Of a stretch of 64,000 bases of DNA, positions 56,360 through 64,000 are shown in pieces. Position 1 is the first letter of the stretch. The number at the start of each line of letters is the position of its first letter. Under the pieces are notes generated by a model that made no database searches, was not told the DNA's origin, and worked only from the letters and a program-made list of their open reading frames with translations. Source of the stretch: Myxococcales bacterium UBA1660 (lineage in GTDB: Bacteria > Myxococcota_A > Polyangia > Polyangiales > Houyiibacteriaceae); assembly GCA_002320815.1 (NCBI GenBank), contig DCLA01000111.1, positions 203,037-267,036 on the forward strand, in the 5' to 3' direction. The translations under genes were made by a program, and so were the position numbers.

Positions 56360-59300
56360 TCAACCGGCGACCACCTCCTCCTGCCGACCGCGGAGGTTGC
56401 CGACGCGCGTCTTGAGCGCGCCGACCTTCTTCGAGGTCCAGGTCCGGAGGTCGTCGAGCCAGGTGTAGATCACCGGGGTCCCGACCAGGGTCAGCAAGAG
56501 CGCGAGGCTCTGGCCGCCGAGGACGATGCCGCCGATGGCGTGGTTGGTACCGGAGCCCGCACCGCTCGAGAGCATCAGCGGGACCATGCCGGCACAGAAC
56601 GCGAACGTGGTCATGAGGATGGGCCGGAGCCGGTCGCGGTTCGCGATCATGACCGCGTCGGGTCGGCTGAAGCCCTCCTTCTGCAGGGCGAGCATGTGGT
56701 CGACCTGGAGGATGGAGTTCTTCTTCACGATGCCGAAGAGCACCAGGAGGCCGAGGGCCGAGAAGATGTTCAGCGACTGGTCGAAGATGAGCAGCGAGAT
56801 GAGCGCGAAGGGCACCGTCAGGGGCAGCGAGCTCATGATGCTCAAGGGCAGCAGCCAGCTCTCGAACTGGGCCGCGATGACCAGGTACATGAAGACCAGC
56901 GAGAGCAGGATGGCGATGACGAAGCCCATCGCCGCCTTACCGAACTCCTTGGCCTGACCCGCGAGGGCGGTCGAGAAGGTGGTGGGCATGTCGAGGCTCT
57001 CGGCGGTCTCGTTCAGGGTGTTGATGAGGTCACCGGTCGAGGCGCCGGGGGCGGTCATCGCGTAGACGAGCACGCTTCGCTGGCGGCTCGAGTGCTGGAC
57101 GGCCGCGGGGCTCTCCCCCTCGTCCACGTGGGTCACCTGCGAGAGGGCCACCAGGGTCCCGTCGCTGGCGCGGATCCGGAAGTTCTCCAGGTCCTCGGCG
57201 GTGCGGCGGTGGGTCGACCCGGCCCGGAGGTTGACGTCGTACTGCTCGCCGTCGATCTCCAGGTTGGTGACGTCCATGCCGCCGACGAGCACCCGCAGGG
57301 TGTCGGCGATGTCGGAGACCGACACCCCGAGCTCGGCCGCCCGGGGCCGGTCGATGGCCACCCGGAGCTCCGGGCGACCGGGCTCGTAGGTGGTGCCCGC
57401 CTGGGTCACGCCGGGCTGCTCGCGCAGAGCCGACGCCAGAGCTTCGGAGTACTCCTCGAGCTTCTCGAAGTCGGGTCCCATCACCATGAACTGGATGGGC
57501 GCCGCCTGGGCACCGGAGGAGCCGAAGGCCGAGACCTTCGACACCTGCACGTCCAGCTCGTAGCGGTCGATGTAGCCGGGCAGGATGTTCTCGCGGACCA
57601 GGTCCTCGATATCCGTCTGCGTCACGTCGCGATCCTCGGGATCGGTGAGCGCGACGTAGATGAGCGCCTCGTTGTCACCCATGCCGCTGATGGAGCCCTC
57701 GGGGCTACCCACGGTGAGGATGGTGTGGGCCACCGCGTCGGACTCGCCGCGAATCGAACGTGCGACGCGCTCGGCGATGAGCTCGGTGCTGGCCAACGAG
57801 GTGCCCTGGGGTGCCTCGATGGTGATCTCGAAGCGGCCTTCGTCGTCGGTGGGCAGGAAGTTCGTGGTCACGTGGGGACCGACGACCCACATGCTGGCGA
57901 AGGTCAGGGCGATGGCGATACCGACCACCCAGCGCCGCCGCATGCAGAACGCGAGGAGCTTGCCGTAGCCGCGCTCCAGCCAACCGTCGTGCATCTCGAT
58001 GCCGGTGCGGTTGCCGAGCCACTGGTCATAGCGATCCTTCTCCTCCTTGGAGGTCATGGCCACGGCGCCGCCCTCCGGGGGATGGGGACGCTCGCCGTGC
58101 TCCATGGAGCCGCGCTTGAGCCACTTGGACGTCAGCATCGGGGTGAGGCTGAAGGCGACCAGCATGGACACCATGATCGCCGCGCTCATCGTCGCGCCGA
58201 AGCTGGACAGGAAGCGGCCGATGATGCCTTCCATGAAGGCGACGGGGAGGAACACGGCCACGAGCGAGAGGGTCGTCGCGAGGACGGCCAGGCCGATGTC
58301 CTTGGTCGCCTCGACGGTCGCCCGCTTGGGATCGAGCTTCCGCTCCTCCAGGAAGCGGACGACGTTCTCCAAGATGACGATCGCGTCATCGATGACGATA
58401 CCGACTGCCAATGTCAGCGCGAGGAGAGTGATGACGTTCAGCGTCAAGTCGAGCGCGCCGATGACCGCGAAGGTACCGATGATGGACACCGGGATGGCCA
58501 GCGCGGCGATGACGGTCGAGCGGAGGCTCTTCAGGAAGAGGAGCACGACGAAGATGGCGAAGACACCGCCGAGCACGAGGTGCTCCTGCACCGCGTGGAC
58601 CGCGGCGCGCGGGAAGATGGACTCGTCACGGACGACCTCCATCGTGTAGCCGGTGGGCAGCTCGCCCTCGATGATGCCGAGCTCTTCGCGCATGGCGTCG
58701 GCGACGGCGATGGCGTTGGTCCCGGACTGCCGGGTGATGGCCAGGAGGACGACCTGCTCGCCGTCGAGGGTGGCGATGGACTCCACCTCGGCGGCGGCGT
58801 CGTGGACCTCGGCGACATCGCCGATGCGCACCACGTGGCCGCCGCGGCGGGCGATGGGCAGGTTGGCGAAGCCGTCGGCGGTGTCGACGCGACCGGGGAC
58901 GCGCACCTGGATGGTGCTGGCGCCCTGGGCGAGGTCGCCACCGGGGAGCTCCATGTTCTCGCGCATCAGCGCGGAGCGGACCTCGGCGATGCTGAGCCCC
59001 TGGGCCTCGAGGCGAATGGGGTCGACCTCGACCTGCACCTCGCGCTCGCGACCCCCGAGGATCTGCACCTGACCGACGCCACCTTTGCCCTCGAGGCGCT
59101 GCTTGATCTCGTCGTCGACGAACTGGGTCAGCTCCTGGGGCTCGCCGGGGCCTCGGATGGCCACGTAGAGCAGCGGGGCCGCGTCGGGGTCGAGCTTGGC
59201 GACCTGGGGCGGGTCCACGTCGTCCGGGAGGTCGGCGAGGACGCGGTTGATGCGGTCGCGCACCTCCTGGGCGGCGACGTCGGCGTCGACCTCCAGGTCG

Positions 59301-59587
59301 AACTGGACGAAGACGACCGAGAGGCCCTCGTAGGAGGTCGAGGTCAGGTCACTGAGACCGGAGACGCTGTTGACGGCCTCCTCGATGACCTCGGTGACCT
59401 CGGTCTCCACCTGCTCGGGCGAAGCGCCCGGGTAGGCGGCGCTGACCGTGACCGCGGGGATGTCGATGTTGGGGAAGCGGTCGACCGGGAGGCTGCCGAA
59501 CGCAGCCACGCCGAGGACGATCATCGTGAGCGAGATCACCCACGTGAAGACCGGTCGATCCACACAGACTCGTGCCAACCACTGCAT
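56360..59587 (-). CDS. RND-family efflux pump, HAE1 (AcrB/MexB-type) transporter
   Basis: 1075 residues with twelve membrane helices and the two large periplasmic loops of HAE-1 pumps. N-terminus: PVFTWVISLTMIVLGVAAFG and SLPVDRFPNIDIPAVTV. The proton-relay Asp pair is in TLAVGIVIDDAIVILENVV (TM4), and the TM10 Lys in FGIVKKNSILQVDHM. EIKQRLEGKGGVGQVQILGG, and GPQGTSLAS-like EAPQGTSLASTELIAE, are porter-domain marks. It exports drugs, detergents or lipophilic compounds by proton antiport; substrate unknown. Its ATG is 3 bp downstream of the adaptor-protein stop on the minus strand, and the operon ends at a hairpin. Confidence 0.95.
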   Translation of the reverse strand: MQWLARVCVDRPVFTWVISLTMIVLGVAAFGSLPVDRFPNIDIPAVTVSAAYPGASPEQVETEVTEVIEEAVNSVSGLSDLTSTSYEGLSVVFVQFDLEVDADVAAQEVRDRINRVLADLPDDVDPPQVAKLDPDAAPLLYVAIRGPGEPQELTQFVDDEIKQRLEGKGGVGQVQILGGREREVQVEVDPIRLEAQGLSIAEVRSALMRENMELPGGDLAQGASTIQVRVPGRVDTADGFANLPIARRGGHVVRIGDVAEVHDAAAEVESIATLDGEQVVLLAITRQSGTNAIAVADAMREELGIIEGELPTGYTMEVVRDESIFPRAAVHAVQEHLVLGGVFAIFVVLLFLKSLRSTVIAALAIPVSIIGTFAVIGALDLTLNVITLLALTLAVGIVIDDAIVILENVVRFLEERKLDPKRATVEATKDIGLAVLATTLSLVAVFLPVAFMEGIIGRFLSSFGATMSAAIMVSMLVAFSLTPMLTSKWLKRGSMEHGERPHPPEGGAVAMTSKEEKDRYDQWLGNRTGIEMHDGWLERGYGKLLAFCMRRRWVVGIAIALTFASMWVVGPHVTTNFLPTDDEGRFEITIEAPQGTSLASTELIAERVARSIRGESDAVAHTILTVGSPEGSISGMGDNEALIYVALTDPEDRDVTQTDIEDLVRENILPGYIDRYELDVQVSKVSAFGSSGAQAAPIQFMVMGPDFEKLEEYSEALASALREQPGVTQAGTTYEPGRPELRVAIDRPRAAELGVSVSDIADTLRVLVGGMDVTNLEIDGEQYDVNLRAGSTHRRTAEDLENFRIRASDGTLVALSQVTHVDEGESPAAVQHSSRQRSVLVYAMTAPGASTGDLINTLNETAESLDMPTTFSTALAGQAKEFGKAAMGFVIAILLSLVFMYLVIAAQFESWLLPLSIMSSLPLTVPFALISLLIFDQSLNIFSALGLLVLFGIVKKNSILQVDHMLALQKEGFSRPDAVMIANRDRLRPILMTTFAFCAGMVPLMLSSGAGSGTNHAIGGIVLGGQSLALLLTLVGTPVIYTWLDDLRTWTSKKVGALKTRVGNLRGRQEEVVAG

Positions 59588-59590
59588 GGC

Positions 59591-60847
59591 TCAGCCCTCC
59601 ACGTCGTTGGGCTGGGGGTTGGGGTCGTTGTCGCTGAGGGGCCGGTTCGCCGCGACCTGATGGGCCTCGATGGAGACGCCATCGGCCACGTCGCGGCCCG
59701 GCTCGACGAGCACCTGGTCGCCGTCGGAGAGGTCTCCGTCGACCCAGACGTTCTCGCCGTTGCGCTCGACGACCTCGACGATGCGGGCCTCGGCGACGCC
59801 CTCCCGGGCGACGTAGACGCGGCTCACGCCGGCGCGCTCGACCAGAGCGGTGGCGGGCACCTGAACCAGCGGGCGGGCGCCCCCGAGGGCGATGCGCGCG
59901 CGACCGAAGTGACCGGCGCGGACGCGGCCGTCCTCGTTGGGGATGACCGCCTCGACGGTGAGGGTGCGGCGCTCGGTGTCGATGGCCGCGGAGACGAAGC
60001 GGACCGTCGCGTCGAGGACCAGGTCGGTGCCGTCGACGGCGACCTGGAGGGTCTGGCCCTCCTGGATGCCGGTCGAGTAGCGCTCCGGCACGTCGAGCTC
60101 GAGGCGGAGCTGCGAGGCGTCGATGAGCTCGACCACCGGCGTCTGCGGGCCGACGAACTCGCCGACCTCGACGCTGCGGGACATCACCGCGCCGGCGAAG
60201 GGCGCGCGGAGGGTGGCGTCCGCGGCGTCACGACGACGCATGGCGGCGTCGGCGCGCAAGGCCTGGTAGCTGGCGAGGGAGGCACGAGCCCCCTGGCGAG
60301 CCGAGTCGTAGCGAGCCCGGGCGGCCTGCTCACCGGCCTGGATCTGCTGCCAGGTCTGGGCGTCGAGGGCGCCGGCCTCCACCAGGGGCCGGCTCCGGTC
60401 GAGCTGGTCCTTGGCGGTCTCCCAGTCGGCGCGCGCGGCGGCGACGGCGGGGGTGTCGTCGAGCTCGGCCTCGTTCTCCGGGACCTCTTCGAGGCCGAGG
60501 GAGCGAAGCTGCGATTCGGCGCGGGCGGAGGCGGCCTGGGCGGCGAGGCGGAGGTCCGTGGGCTGGAGCACGACCAGCGGGTCGCCCTCGTCCACCTCGG
60601 TGCCGCGCTCGACGAGCACGCGCGAGACGTGGCCGGAGACCTCCGGCGAGAGACTCGCGCGGCGGTTGGCCTCGAGGGTGCCGGCGAGCTCGAGCACCCG
60701 GGGGCGCTCCTCGGTCTGCACCGCCATGGTGTCGACGGTGACGATGGTCTCCGTCTCGACCTCCGCCTGCTGGGCGGAGTCACTCGCGCCGGCGCTCCCG
60801 CACGCGATCATCAGCGCGCAGGACAGCAGGGTGATCGTCTTTCTCAT
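59591..60847 (-). CDS. RND membrane fusion lipoprotein (AcrA/MexA-type adaptor)
   Basis: 418 residues with lipobox LLSCALMIAC (Cys16). The adaptor plan is clear: beta-barrel and lipoyl halves (LELAGTLEANRRASLSPEVSG at residue about 55, HVSRVLVERGTEVDEGDPLV), a coiled-coil hairpin of about 110 residues (LRLAAQAASARAESQLRSLG ... ASLASYQALRADAAMRRRD), second lipoyl ATLRAPFAGAVMSRSVEVGEFV, and the beta-barrel and membrane-proximal parts (VPATALVERAGVSRVYVA). It connects the pump to the outer-membrane channel. The ATG overlaps the OMF stop by 4 bp (ATGA) and the RND gene follows after 3 bp. Confidence 0.93.
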   Translation of the reverse strand: MRKTITLLSCALMIACGSAGASDSAQQAEVETETIVTVDTMAVQTEERPRVLELAGTLEANRRASLSPEVSGHVSRVLVERGTEVDEGDPLVVLQPTDLRLAAQAASARAESQLRSLGLEEVPENEAELDDTPAVAAARADWETAKDQLDRSRPLVEAGALDAQTWQQIQAGEQAARARYDSARQGARASLASYQALRADAAMRRRDAADATLRAPFAGAVMSRSVEVGEFVGPQTPVVELIDASQLRLELDVPERYSTGIQEGQTLQVAVDGTDLVLDATVRFVSAAIDTERRTLTVEAVIPNEDGRVRAGHFGRARIALGGARPLVQVPATALVERAGVSRVYVAREGVAEARIVEVVERNGENVWVDGDLSDGDQVLVEPGRDVADGVSIEAHQVAANRPLSDNDPNPQPNDVEG

Positions 60848-62463
60848 CGGTCTTCCTCCACGCGCCCGCGTCCGAGCGCTACATCGAGCTGCGCGGCGGC
60901 CACTTGGGCATCGACCAGCGCGTCCACCAGATCGAGGCGCGCGCTCAGCCGCTGCGCCTCCGCGTCCCGGAGCTGGAGCTCCGTCGAGACGCCCGCCTGT
61001 GCCCGCGCCGAAGCGTGGGTGGCGTTCAACATCGCCGCCGAGGCCGCCGCCCGCTGGGCGTCGACTCCGGCGAGGGCCGCGCTGAGCGAGGCCTGGGCCT
61101 GGATGGCGTCGCGACCGGCGCTCAGCTCGAGCTCCCGGGCGGCGAGCCGCTGTTCTTCGGCGAGGGCCCGCTGTTGGGCCAGCCGCGCGCCGCTGGTGGC
61201 GGCGCCGTCGAGGGACCAGGCCACCTGCAGCGCCGCGTCCCACGTGGTGGTGAAGACGGTCTCCTGCGGAAAGATGCGCTGGTTGGGGTTGGCGTAGTCG
61301 ACGCCAAAGGCGGCAGTGAGCGAGGGGAACATCGCCGCTCGCTGCGCGTCGGCGCGGGCGTCGGCGGCGCGGGCGCGGGCCTGGGCGGCCTCCACCGAGG
61401 GGGCCCCGGCAGCCGCCGCTCGGCGGAGCTCCCGGAGGTCGAGGTCCTCGCTCTCGGGCAGGTCGGTGAGGTCGGCGGCGAGGTTCACCGGCTCCGTCTC
61501 CTCCATGCCGAGCAGATCCCGGAGGCTCATCTCGGCCACGTTCAGGCGACCCTCGGCGACCCGGATGAGCTGGTCGTAGGCGCTGGCCTGGGCCGACGCA
61601 CTGAGCGCCTGGGCCTGGGTGGCCGATCCGGTCTGGACCTGGAGTTCGGCCTGGCGGGAGCGCTCCTGCGCGACGCCGCGAGATTCGTTGGCCAGCGCGA
61701 GCTGGGCCCGGGCCCGGACGACCTCCCAGTAGGCCTGGGTGGTGACCAGCTCGAGCTGCTGCAGCGAGGCCAGGCGGGACGCCTCGGCCGCGTCGGCGTC
61801 GGCGACCGCCGCCCGGAGGGCGTGGCGCTGACGACCGATGTAGTCGCTCAGGGGCACGCCCACGCTGAAGCGCATGGCGTACTGGTTGAGGATGGGATCC
61901 TGGAGGACGACGTTCTGCTGGAACGAGTCGGGGTTGGTCTGACAGGCAGCCAGGTCCTGGAGACACGCCGCGGTGTTGAACGCGGGGATGGTCCCCGGCG
62001 TGTAGTCCGAGAGCCGCGTGTACCGGAACGAGGCGGAGACCTGCGGCATGTAGCCGAGGCGCGCCGCGGTGAGACCGGCGTTGGCCGCGCGGGCGTTGGC
62101 GTCGGCCCGCTGCGCCGTGAGGGACCCGGTCCGGGCCCGCTCGAGCGCGTCCTGCAGGCTCATGCCGGCGGCGCTGGCCACGCCGTCGGGGAGGAGCTGG
62201 TCCAGCTCGACGGCCGGTCCAGCCCCGGCGGGCATGATCGCGCCGCGGGGGAGTCGGCTGTCCGGCACGCTGGGCGGCGCGGTGGGGGTGACCCCGGGCG
62301 GCGGCCCCGACGGGCGCCCCTCTTCGGGCGGCTCCGTCGTCGGGTCGTTGGCCGTCGGGTTGTCCAGGGGAGACGTAGGCGTCCGGGTCTGGGCCGCGGC
62401 GAACGAAGCGCCGAGGAGGACCAGTCCCAGAGCGAGGGGGAGGATATGTGAGGGCTTACTCAT
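60844..62463 (-). CDS. Outer-membrane efflux protein (TolC/OprM-type)
   Basis: 539 residues. Signal peptide ILPLALGLVLLGASFAAAQ, then a Pro-rich linker of 65 residues and the first OEP domain (MSLQDALERARTGSLTAQRAD and GLTAARLGYMPQVSASFRYTR). The second OEP half follows near residue 335 (DLRELRRAAAAGAPSVEAAQARARAADARADA). Two long helical hairpins with heptad Ala content and QRQ/QAL tips are visible, typical of the alpha-barrel channel. First gene of the operon: OMF, adaptor, RND. The ATG at 62463 has an operator copy directly inside its first codons. Confidence 0.93.
   Translation of the reverse strand: MSKPSHILPLALGLVLLGASFAAAQTRTPTSPLDNPTANDPTTEPPEEGRPSGPPPGVTPTAPPSVPDSRLPRGAIMPAGAGPAVELDQLLPDGVASAAGMSLQDALERARTGSLTAQRADANARAANAGLTAARLGYMPQVSASFRYTRLSDYTPGTIPAFNTAACLQDLAACQTNPDSFQQNVVLQDPILNQYAMRFSVGVPLSDYIGRQRHALRAAVADADAAEASRLASLQQLELVTTQAYWEVVRARAQLALANESRGVAQERSRQAELQVQTGSATQAQALSASAQASAYDQLIRVAEGRLNVAEMSLRDLLGMEETEPVNLAADLTDLPESEDLDLRELRRAAAAGAPSVEAAQARARAADARADAQRAAMFPSLTAAFGVDYANPNQRIFPQETVFTTTWDAALQVAWSLDGAATSGARLAQQRALAEEQRLAARELELSAGRDAIQAQASLSAALAGVDAQRAAASAAMLNATHASARAQAGVSTELQLRDAEAQRLSARLDLVDALVDAQVAAAQLDVALGRGRVEEDR
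62448..62459. promoter_or_regulatory. TetR operator copy 2 (within first codons of OMF gene)
   Basis: GTAAGCCCTCAC on the minus strand (plus: GTGAGGGCTTAC), a GTRAGnnCTYAC quasi-palindrome. It spans codons 2-5 of the outer-membrane factor gene, 39 bp from copy 1. Together they would place repressor over the start of the efflux operon. Conservation of all three copies against different local backgrounds is the evidence. Confidence 0.6.
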
Positions 62464-62486
62464 TATTCTGACACGCTGCGTTATAC

Positions 62487-62498
62487 GTGAGCGCTTAC
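62487..62498. promoter_or_regulatory. TetR operator copy 1 (efflux operon promoter)
   Basis: GTAAGCGCTCAC on the minus strand (plus: GTGAGCGCTTAC), matching a 12-bp palindrome at all but one base pair. A TATAAC -10-like hexamer (62485-62480, minus) abuts it, so a bound repressor would cover the promoter. It lies in the 125-bp gap between the TetR stop and the OMF ATG. Confidence 0.65.
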
Positions 62499-62588
62499 TC
62501 AATTTCTTACCGAGCGGTAGCACCGTCGAACGGTGCAGGGGTGCGTTACTCGGCGAAGAGACATTCGGCAGAGCCTAGGGTCGTTTCT

Positions 62589-63209
62589 TCAGGCGGCCTG
62601 AGCCGGATCGAGACCCAGGAGGGTGACCATCGTGCGGGCCATGCGGCGCGCGAAGTCGTCGGGGTCTCCCTCGTCGTCGCGGACTTCGAGGATGAGTCGG
62701 TGATGGGCCTCGTTGATCACCGCACCGGCATAGAAACAGGCGAGCGCATAGGCGTCGCCACGCGGGATGCGCCCGGCGTCCATCTCGGCCTGAAAGAGCT
62801 CGCGGAAGCGGCGCTTGATGGCCAGGGGCATGGGGTTCTCGCAGCCCATGACGGCGCGATGGTCCGCCGGCGTGAGGTCCGGGTAAGCCATGAGCATCTG
62901 AATGCTGGGCAGCGCCTGGGAGAAGTGCTCCTGAAGCCCCTGACCAGCCTCGACGAGGACTTCTTCGAGGGACCGCGTCCGGGCCCGCTCGAGGAGGTCC
63001 CGGAACCAGGCCCGGTCTTCGACCGAGGGGAACTGGATGGCCTGCAGGAAGAGGTTCTTCTTGTTGCCGAAGCGCTTGAAGAGGGTGCCCTCGCTGACCC
63101 CGGCGTTCTTGGCCAACACCTGCGTCGACGCGGACGGACCGATCTCCAGAAAGGTCTTGCGGGCGGAGGCGAGGATCTCTTCGGTGTCGTAGGTGACCGG
63201 GCGGGCCAT
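62589..63209 (-). CDS. TetR-family transcriptional regulator of the efflux operon
   Basis: 206 residues. The N-terminal helix-turn-helix is DTEEILASARKTFLEIG followed by STQVLAKNAGVSEGTLFKRF, in which GVSEGTLFKRFGNKKNLF is the TetR recognition helix and its conserved tail. The C-terminal 150 residues form the ligand pocket. It is encoded immediately upstream of the OMF-adaptor-RND operon on the same strand and is presumably its repressor, released by a pump substrate. Copy 3 of the operator lies 3 bp before its ATG, so it is expected to repress itself too. The start at 63209 gives MARPVTYDTEEIL; an upstream Met at 63368 would add a non-homologous stretch. Confidence 0.93.
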   Translation of the reverse strand: MARPVTYDTEEILASARKTFLEIGPSASTQVLAKNAGVSEGTLFKRFGNKKNLFLQAIQFPSVEDRAWFRDLLERARTRSLEEVLVEAGQGLQEHFSQALPSIQMLMAYPDLTPADHRAVMGCENPMPLAIKRRFRELFQAEMDAGRIPRGDAYALACFYAGAVINEAHHRLILEVRDDEGDPDDFARRMARTMVTLLGLDPAQAA

Positions 63210-63211
63210 GA

Positions 63212-63223
63212 GTGAGTACTTAC
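63212..63223. promoter_or_regulatory. TetR operator copy 3 (own promoter)
   Basis: GTAAGTACTCAC on the minus strand (plus: GTGAGTACTTAC), the same quasi-palindrome with a different centre (TA), ending 3 bp ahead of the tetR ATG. It overlaps the predicted -10 hexamer. Confidence 0.65.
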
Positions 63224-63245
63224 TTCCTAATGGATGGGCGTGCAA
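63217..63245 (-). promoter_or_regulatory. Predicted sigma-70-type promoter of tetR
   Basis: TTGCAC (63245-63240), 17 bp, TAAGTA (63222-63217), all on the minus strand. The -10 hexamer is inside operator copy 3 and only 7 bp before the ATG at 63209, so transcription would begin at or next to the start codon. Both hexamers deviate from consensus. Confidence 0.4.
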
Positions 63246-63273
63246 GGCGGCGGTGGAATTTTCTCGCGCTCGC

Positions 63274-64000
63274 TCAGTCCGGGATGAGCTGGAGGGCCAC
63301 CGAGGCGACCGGGGCCAACGCCTTGTCGAAGCGGATCGAGAGAGCGTCGTCGTCTTCCACCGCGGCACAGTGGAAGAGCGTCGTGCCGACGTAGGCGGTC
63401 ACGAAGACCGGGCCGGTCACCCGATATCGAGCACCCACGCCCGCGGACACCACGGTGGTCCGCAGGGTGACGCCGAGGTCGTAGAGGGTGGCCCCACCGC
63501 CGCCGAGGCGTACCTCGGGGCCGAGATCGAGATCCGGGTGGAGGCGCACGCCGACCCGCATGGCCGTGGGGATCTGGATGTCGACCGCCCAGAGCTCGGT
63601 CCAGAGCGAGTAGCGGAGAATGGGGGCCGGGATCGCCCGCCCCTGGCCGTAGGAGACCGCGAAGCCGAAAGCGAGCCGCTCCCGCTCGCCCAGCTTCAAC
63701 CCGGCGATGAGCGTACCGCTCGCGCCCCAGGCCCGGCGGTCGTAGCCCTGGAGATCGGACTGGTGGTTCACCCCGGCGTGGGCGATGAGACTCCAGCGCT
63801 CGTCGAGGACGCGGACCACGGCCAGGCTGGCCCCGAAGCCGTAGGTGACGACCTCTTGCGTGGGCCCGGTGAGGCGCGTGCCCACCCGGTCGAACCCGAG
63901 GCCGGGCACGAGGACCCAACGCTTCTCGGCCGCGAAGAGCGGGTAGCCCGCGCGAATGCTGAGGTGGCCCTGCGCTCCATCGACCGTCGCCGGCCCCGGC
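63274..64000 (-). CDS. Outer-membrane beta-barrel-like protein, C-terminal part (5' end outside window)
   Basis: 242 residues visible, open to the right edge without a start. Alternating strands run throughout: HLSIRAGYPLFAAEKRWVLV, GLGFDRVGTRL, EVVTYGFGASLAVVRVLDERW, SLIAHAGVNHQSDLQGYDRRAW, ERERLAFGFAVSYGQ, RVGVRLHPDLDLG and so on, with Gly and aromatic girdles and a terminal FDKALAPVASVALQLIPD. This matches outer-membrane barrels of the DUF6268/OMP type rather than a porin with known substrate. A GTG internal to the frame at 63909 exists but the frame clearly continues upstream of it. It ends 64 bp before the tetR start on the same strand. Confidence 0.7.
   Translation of the reverse strand, partial: PGPATVDGAQGHLSIRAGYPLFAAEKRWVLVPGLGFDRVGTRLTGPTQEVVTYGFGASLAVVRVLDERWSLIAHAGVNHQSDLQGYDRRAWGASGTLIAGLKLGERERLAFGFAVSYGQGRAIPAPILRYSLWTELWAVDIQIPTAMRVGVRLHPDLDLGPEVRLGGGGATLYDLGVTLRTTVVSAGVGARYRVTGPVFVTAYVGTTLFHCAAVEDDDALSIRFDKALAPVASVALQLIPD

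Noticed and set aside
56540..61297. Open reading frame of about 1585 codons on the plus strand
   Set aside because: It runs antisense to the RND, adaptor and OMF genes. The product is repetitive (Gly, Val, Asp, His rich) and lacks domains; it is a composition effect of strong codon bias.
1..64000. tRNA, rRNA, insertion sequences or prophage genes
   Set aside because: No cloverleaf, rRNA core, transposase DDE, integrase or capsid motif was seen in any frame while reading the window.

Overview
The window is very GC-rich and densely coded, and it looks like a chromosomal segment from a myxobacterium (Myxococcota, perhaps a Polyangiales/Sandaracinaceae-type lineage; this is inference). The main evidence is four secreted proteins that end in a MYXO-CTERM-type tail (Cys/Gly motif, membrane segment, Arg run), two DUF2330 paralogues, many lipoproteins with Asp/Pro-rich linkers, two Ser/Thr protein kinases, an IgGFc-binding-type surface protein and a myxobacterial-style RHS fragment. 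I found no tRNA, rRNA, CRISPR array, insertion sequence or phage module.

Layout. 0-9 kb: a truncated gene at the left edge, a trypsin-like protease, a secreted hypothetical protein, a DUF2330 protein coupled to a polytopic membrane protein, an amidohydrolase, an M50-like membrane peptidase and a YqgE/AlgH protein. 9-16.5 kb: an IgGFc-binding-type lipoprotein, an orphan glycine decarboxylase subunit 2 (gcvPB), three small lipoproteins, and an operon of an Rsm22-type methyltransferase and an ArsA-type ATPase. 16.5-26 kb: a cytochrome c maturation operon (ccmC plus two tiny membrane proteins), an acyl-CoA dehydrogenase, a lipoprotein with a kinase-like fold, a FIST protein, a short-chain dehydrogenase, two facing alkaline-phosphatase-superfamily enzymes and a GH45-type endoglucanase lipoprotein. 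26-33 kb: a large TPR protein coupled to a PrsW-type protease and an RlmL-type RNA methyltransferase, then a truncated haemoglobin and an S41 peptidase. 33-46 kb: three loci of exported CxxCH proteins (sugar dehydrogenase-cytochrome fusion; DUF1592/DUF1552/lipoprotein operon; beta-propeller-cytochrome peroxidase-like protein), with a Ser/Thr kinase, a YdcF protein, a DUF2914 protein and an alpha/beta hydrolase between them.

45.9-49 kb is a less GC-rich accessory island. It holds the C-terminal stump of an RHS repeat protein, and downstream on the same strand a DUF4303 protein, a possible SUKH-like protein and three small unknowns. This fits a degraded polymorphic-toxin locus that kept its immunity genes. 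49-56 kb returns to core-like secreted genes: a DUF2330/MYXO-CTERM protein, lipoproteins, a universal stress protein, an M23 peptidase with a MYXO-CTERM tail and a six-TM Ser/Thr kinase. 56.3-63.2 kb is a complete tripartite RND efflux operon (outer-membrane factor, membrane fusion lipoprotein, RND pump) with its TetR regulator. Three copies of a 12-bp quasi-palindrome sit exactly where operators for this TetR would be expected. The right edge cuts an outer-membrane beta-barrel gene.

Many genes are translationally coupled by 4-bp stop/start overlaps (ATGA, GTGA, TTGA), and GTG and TTG starts are common. All functional calls rest on reading the sequence by eye; no database search was run.
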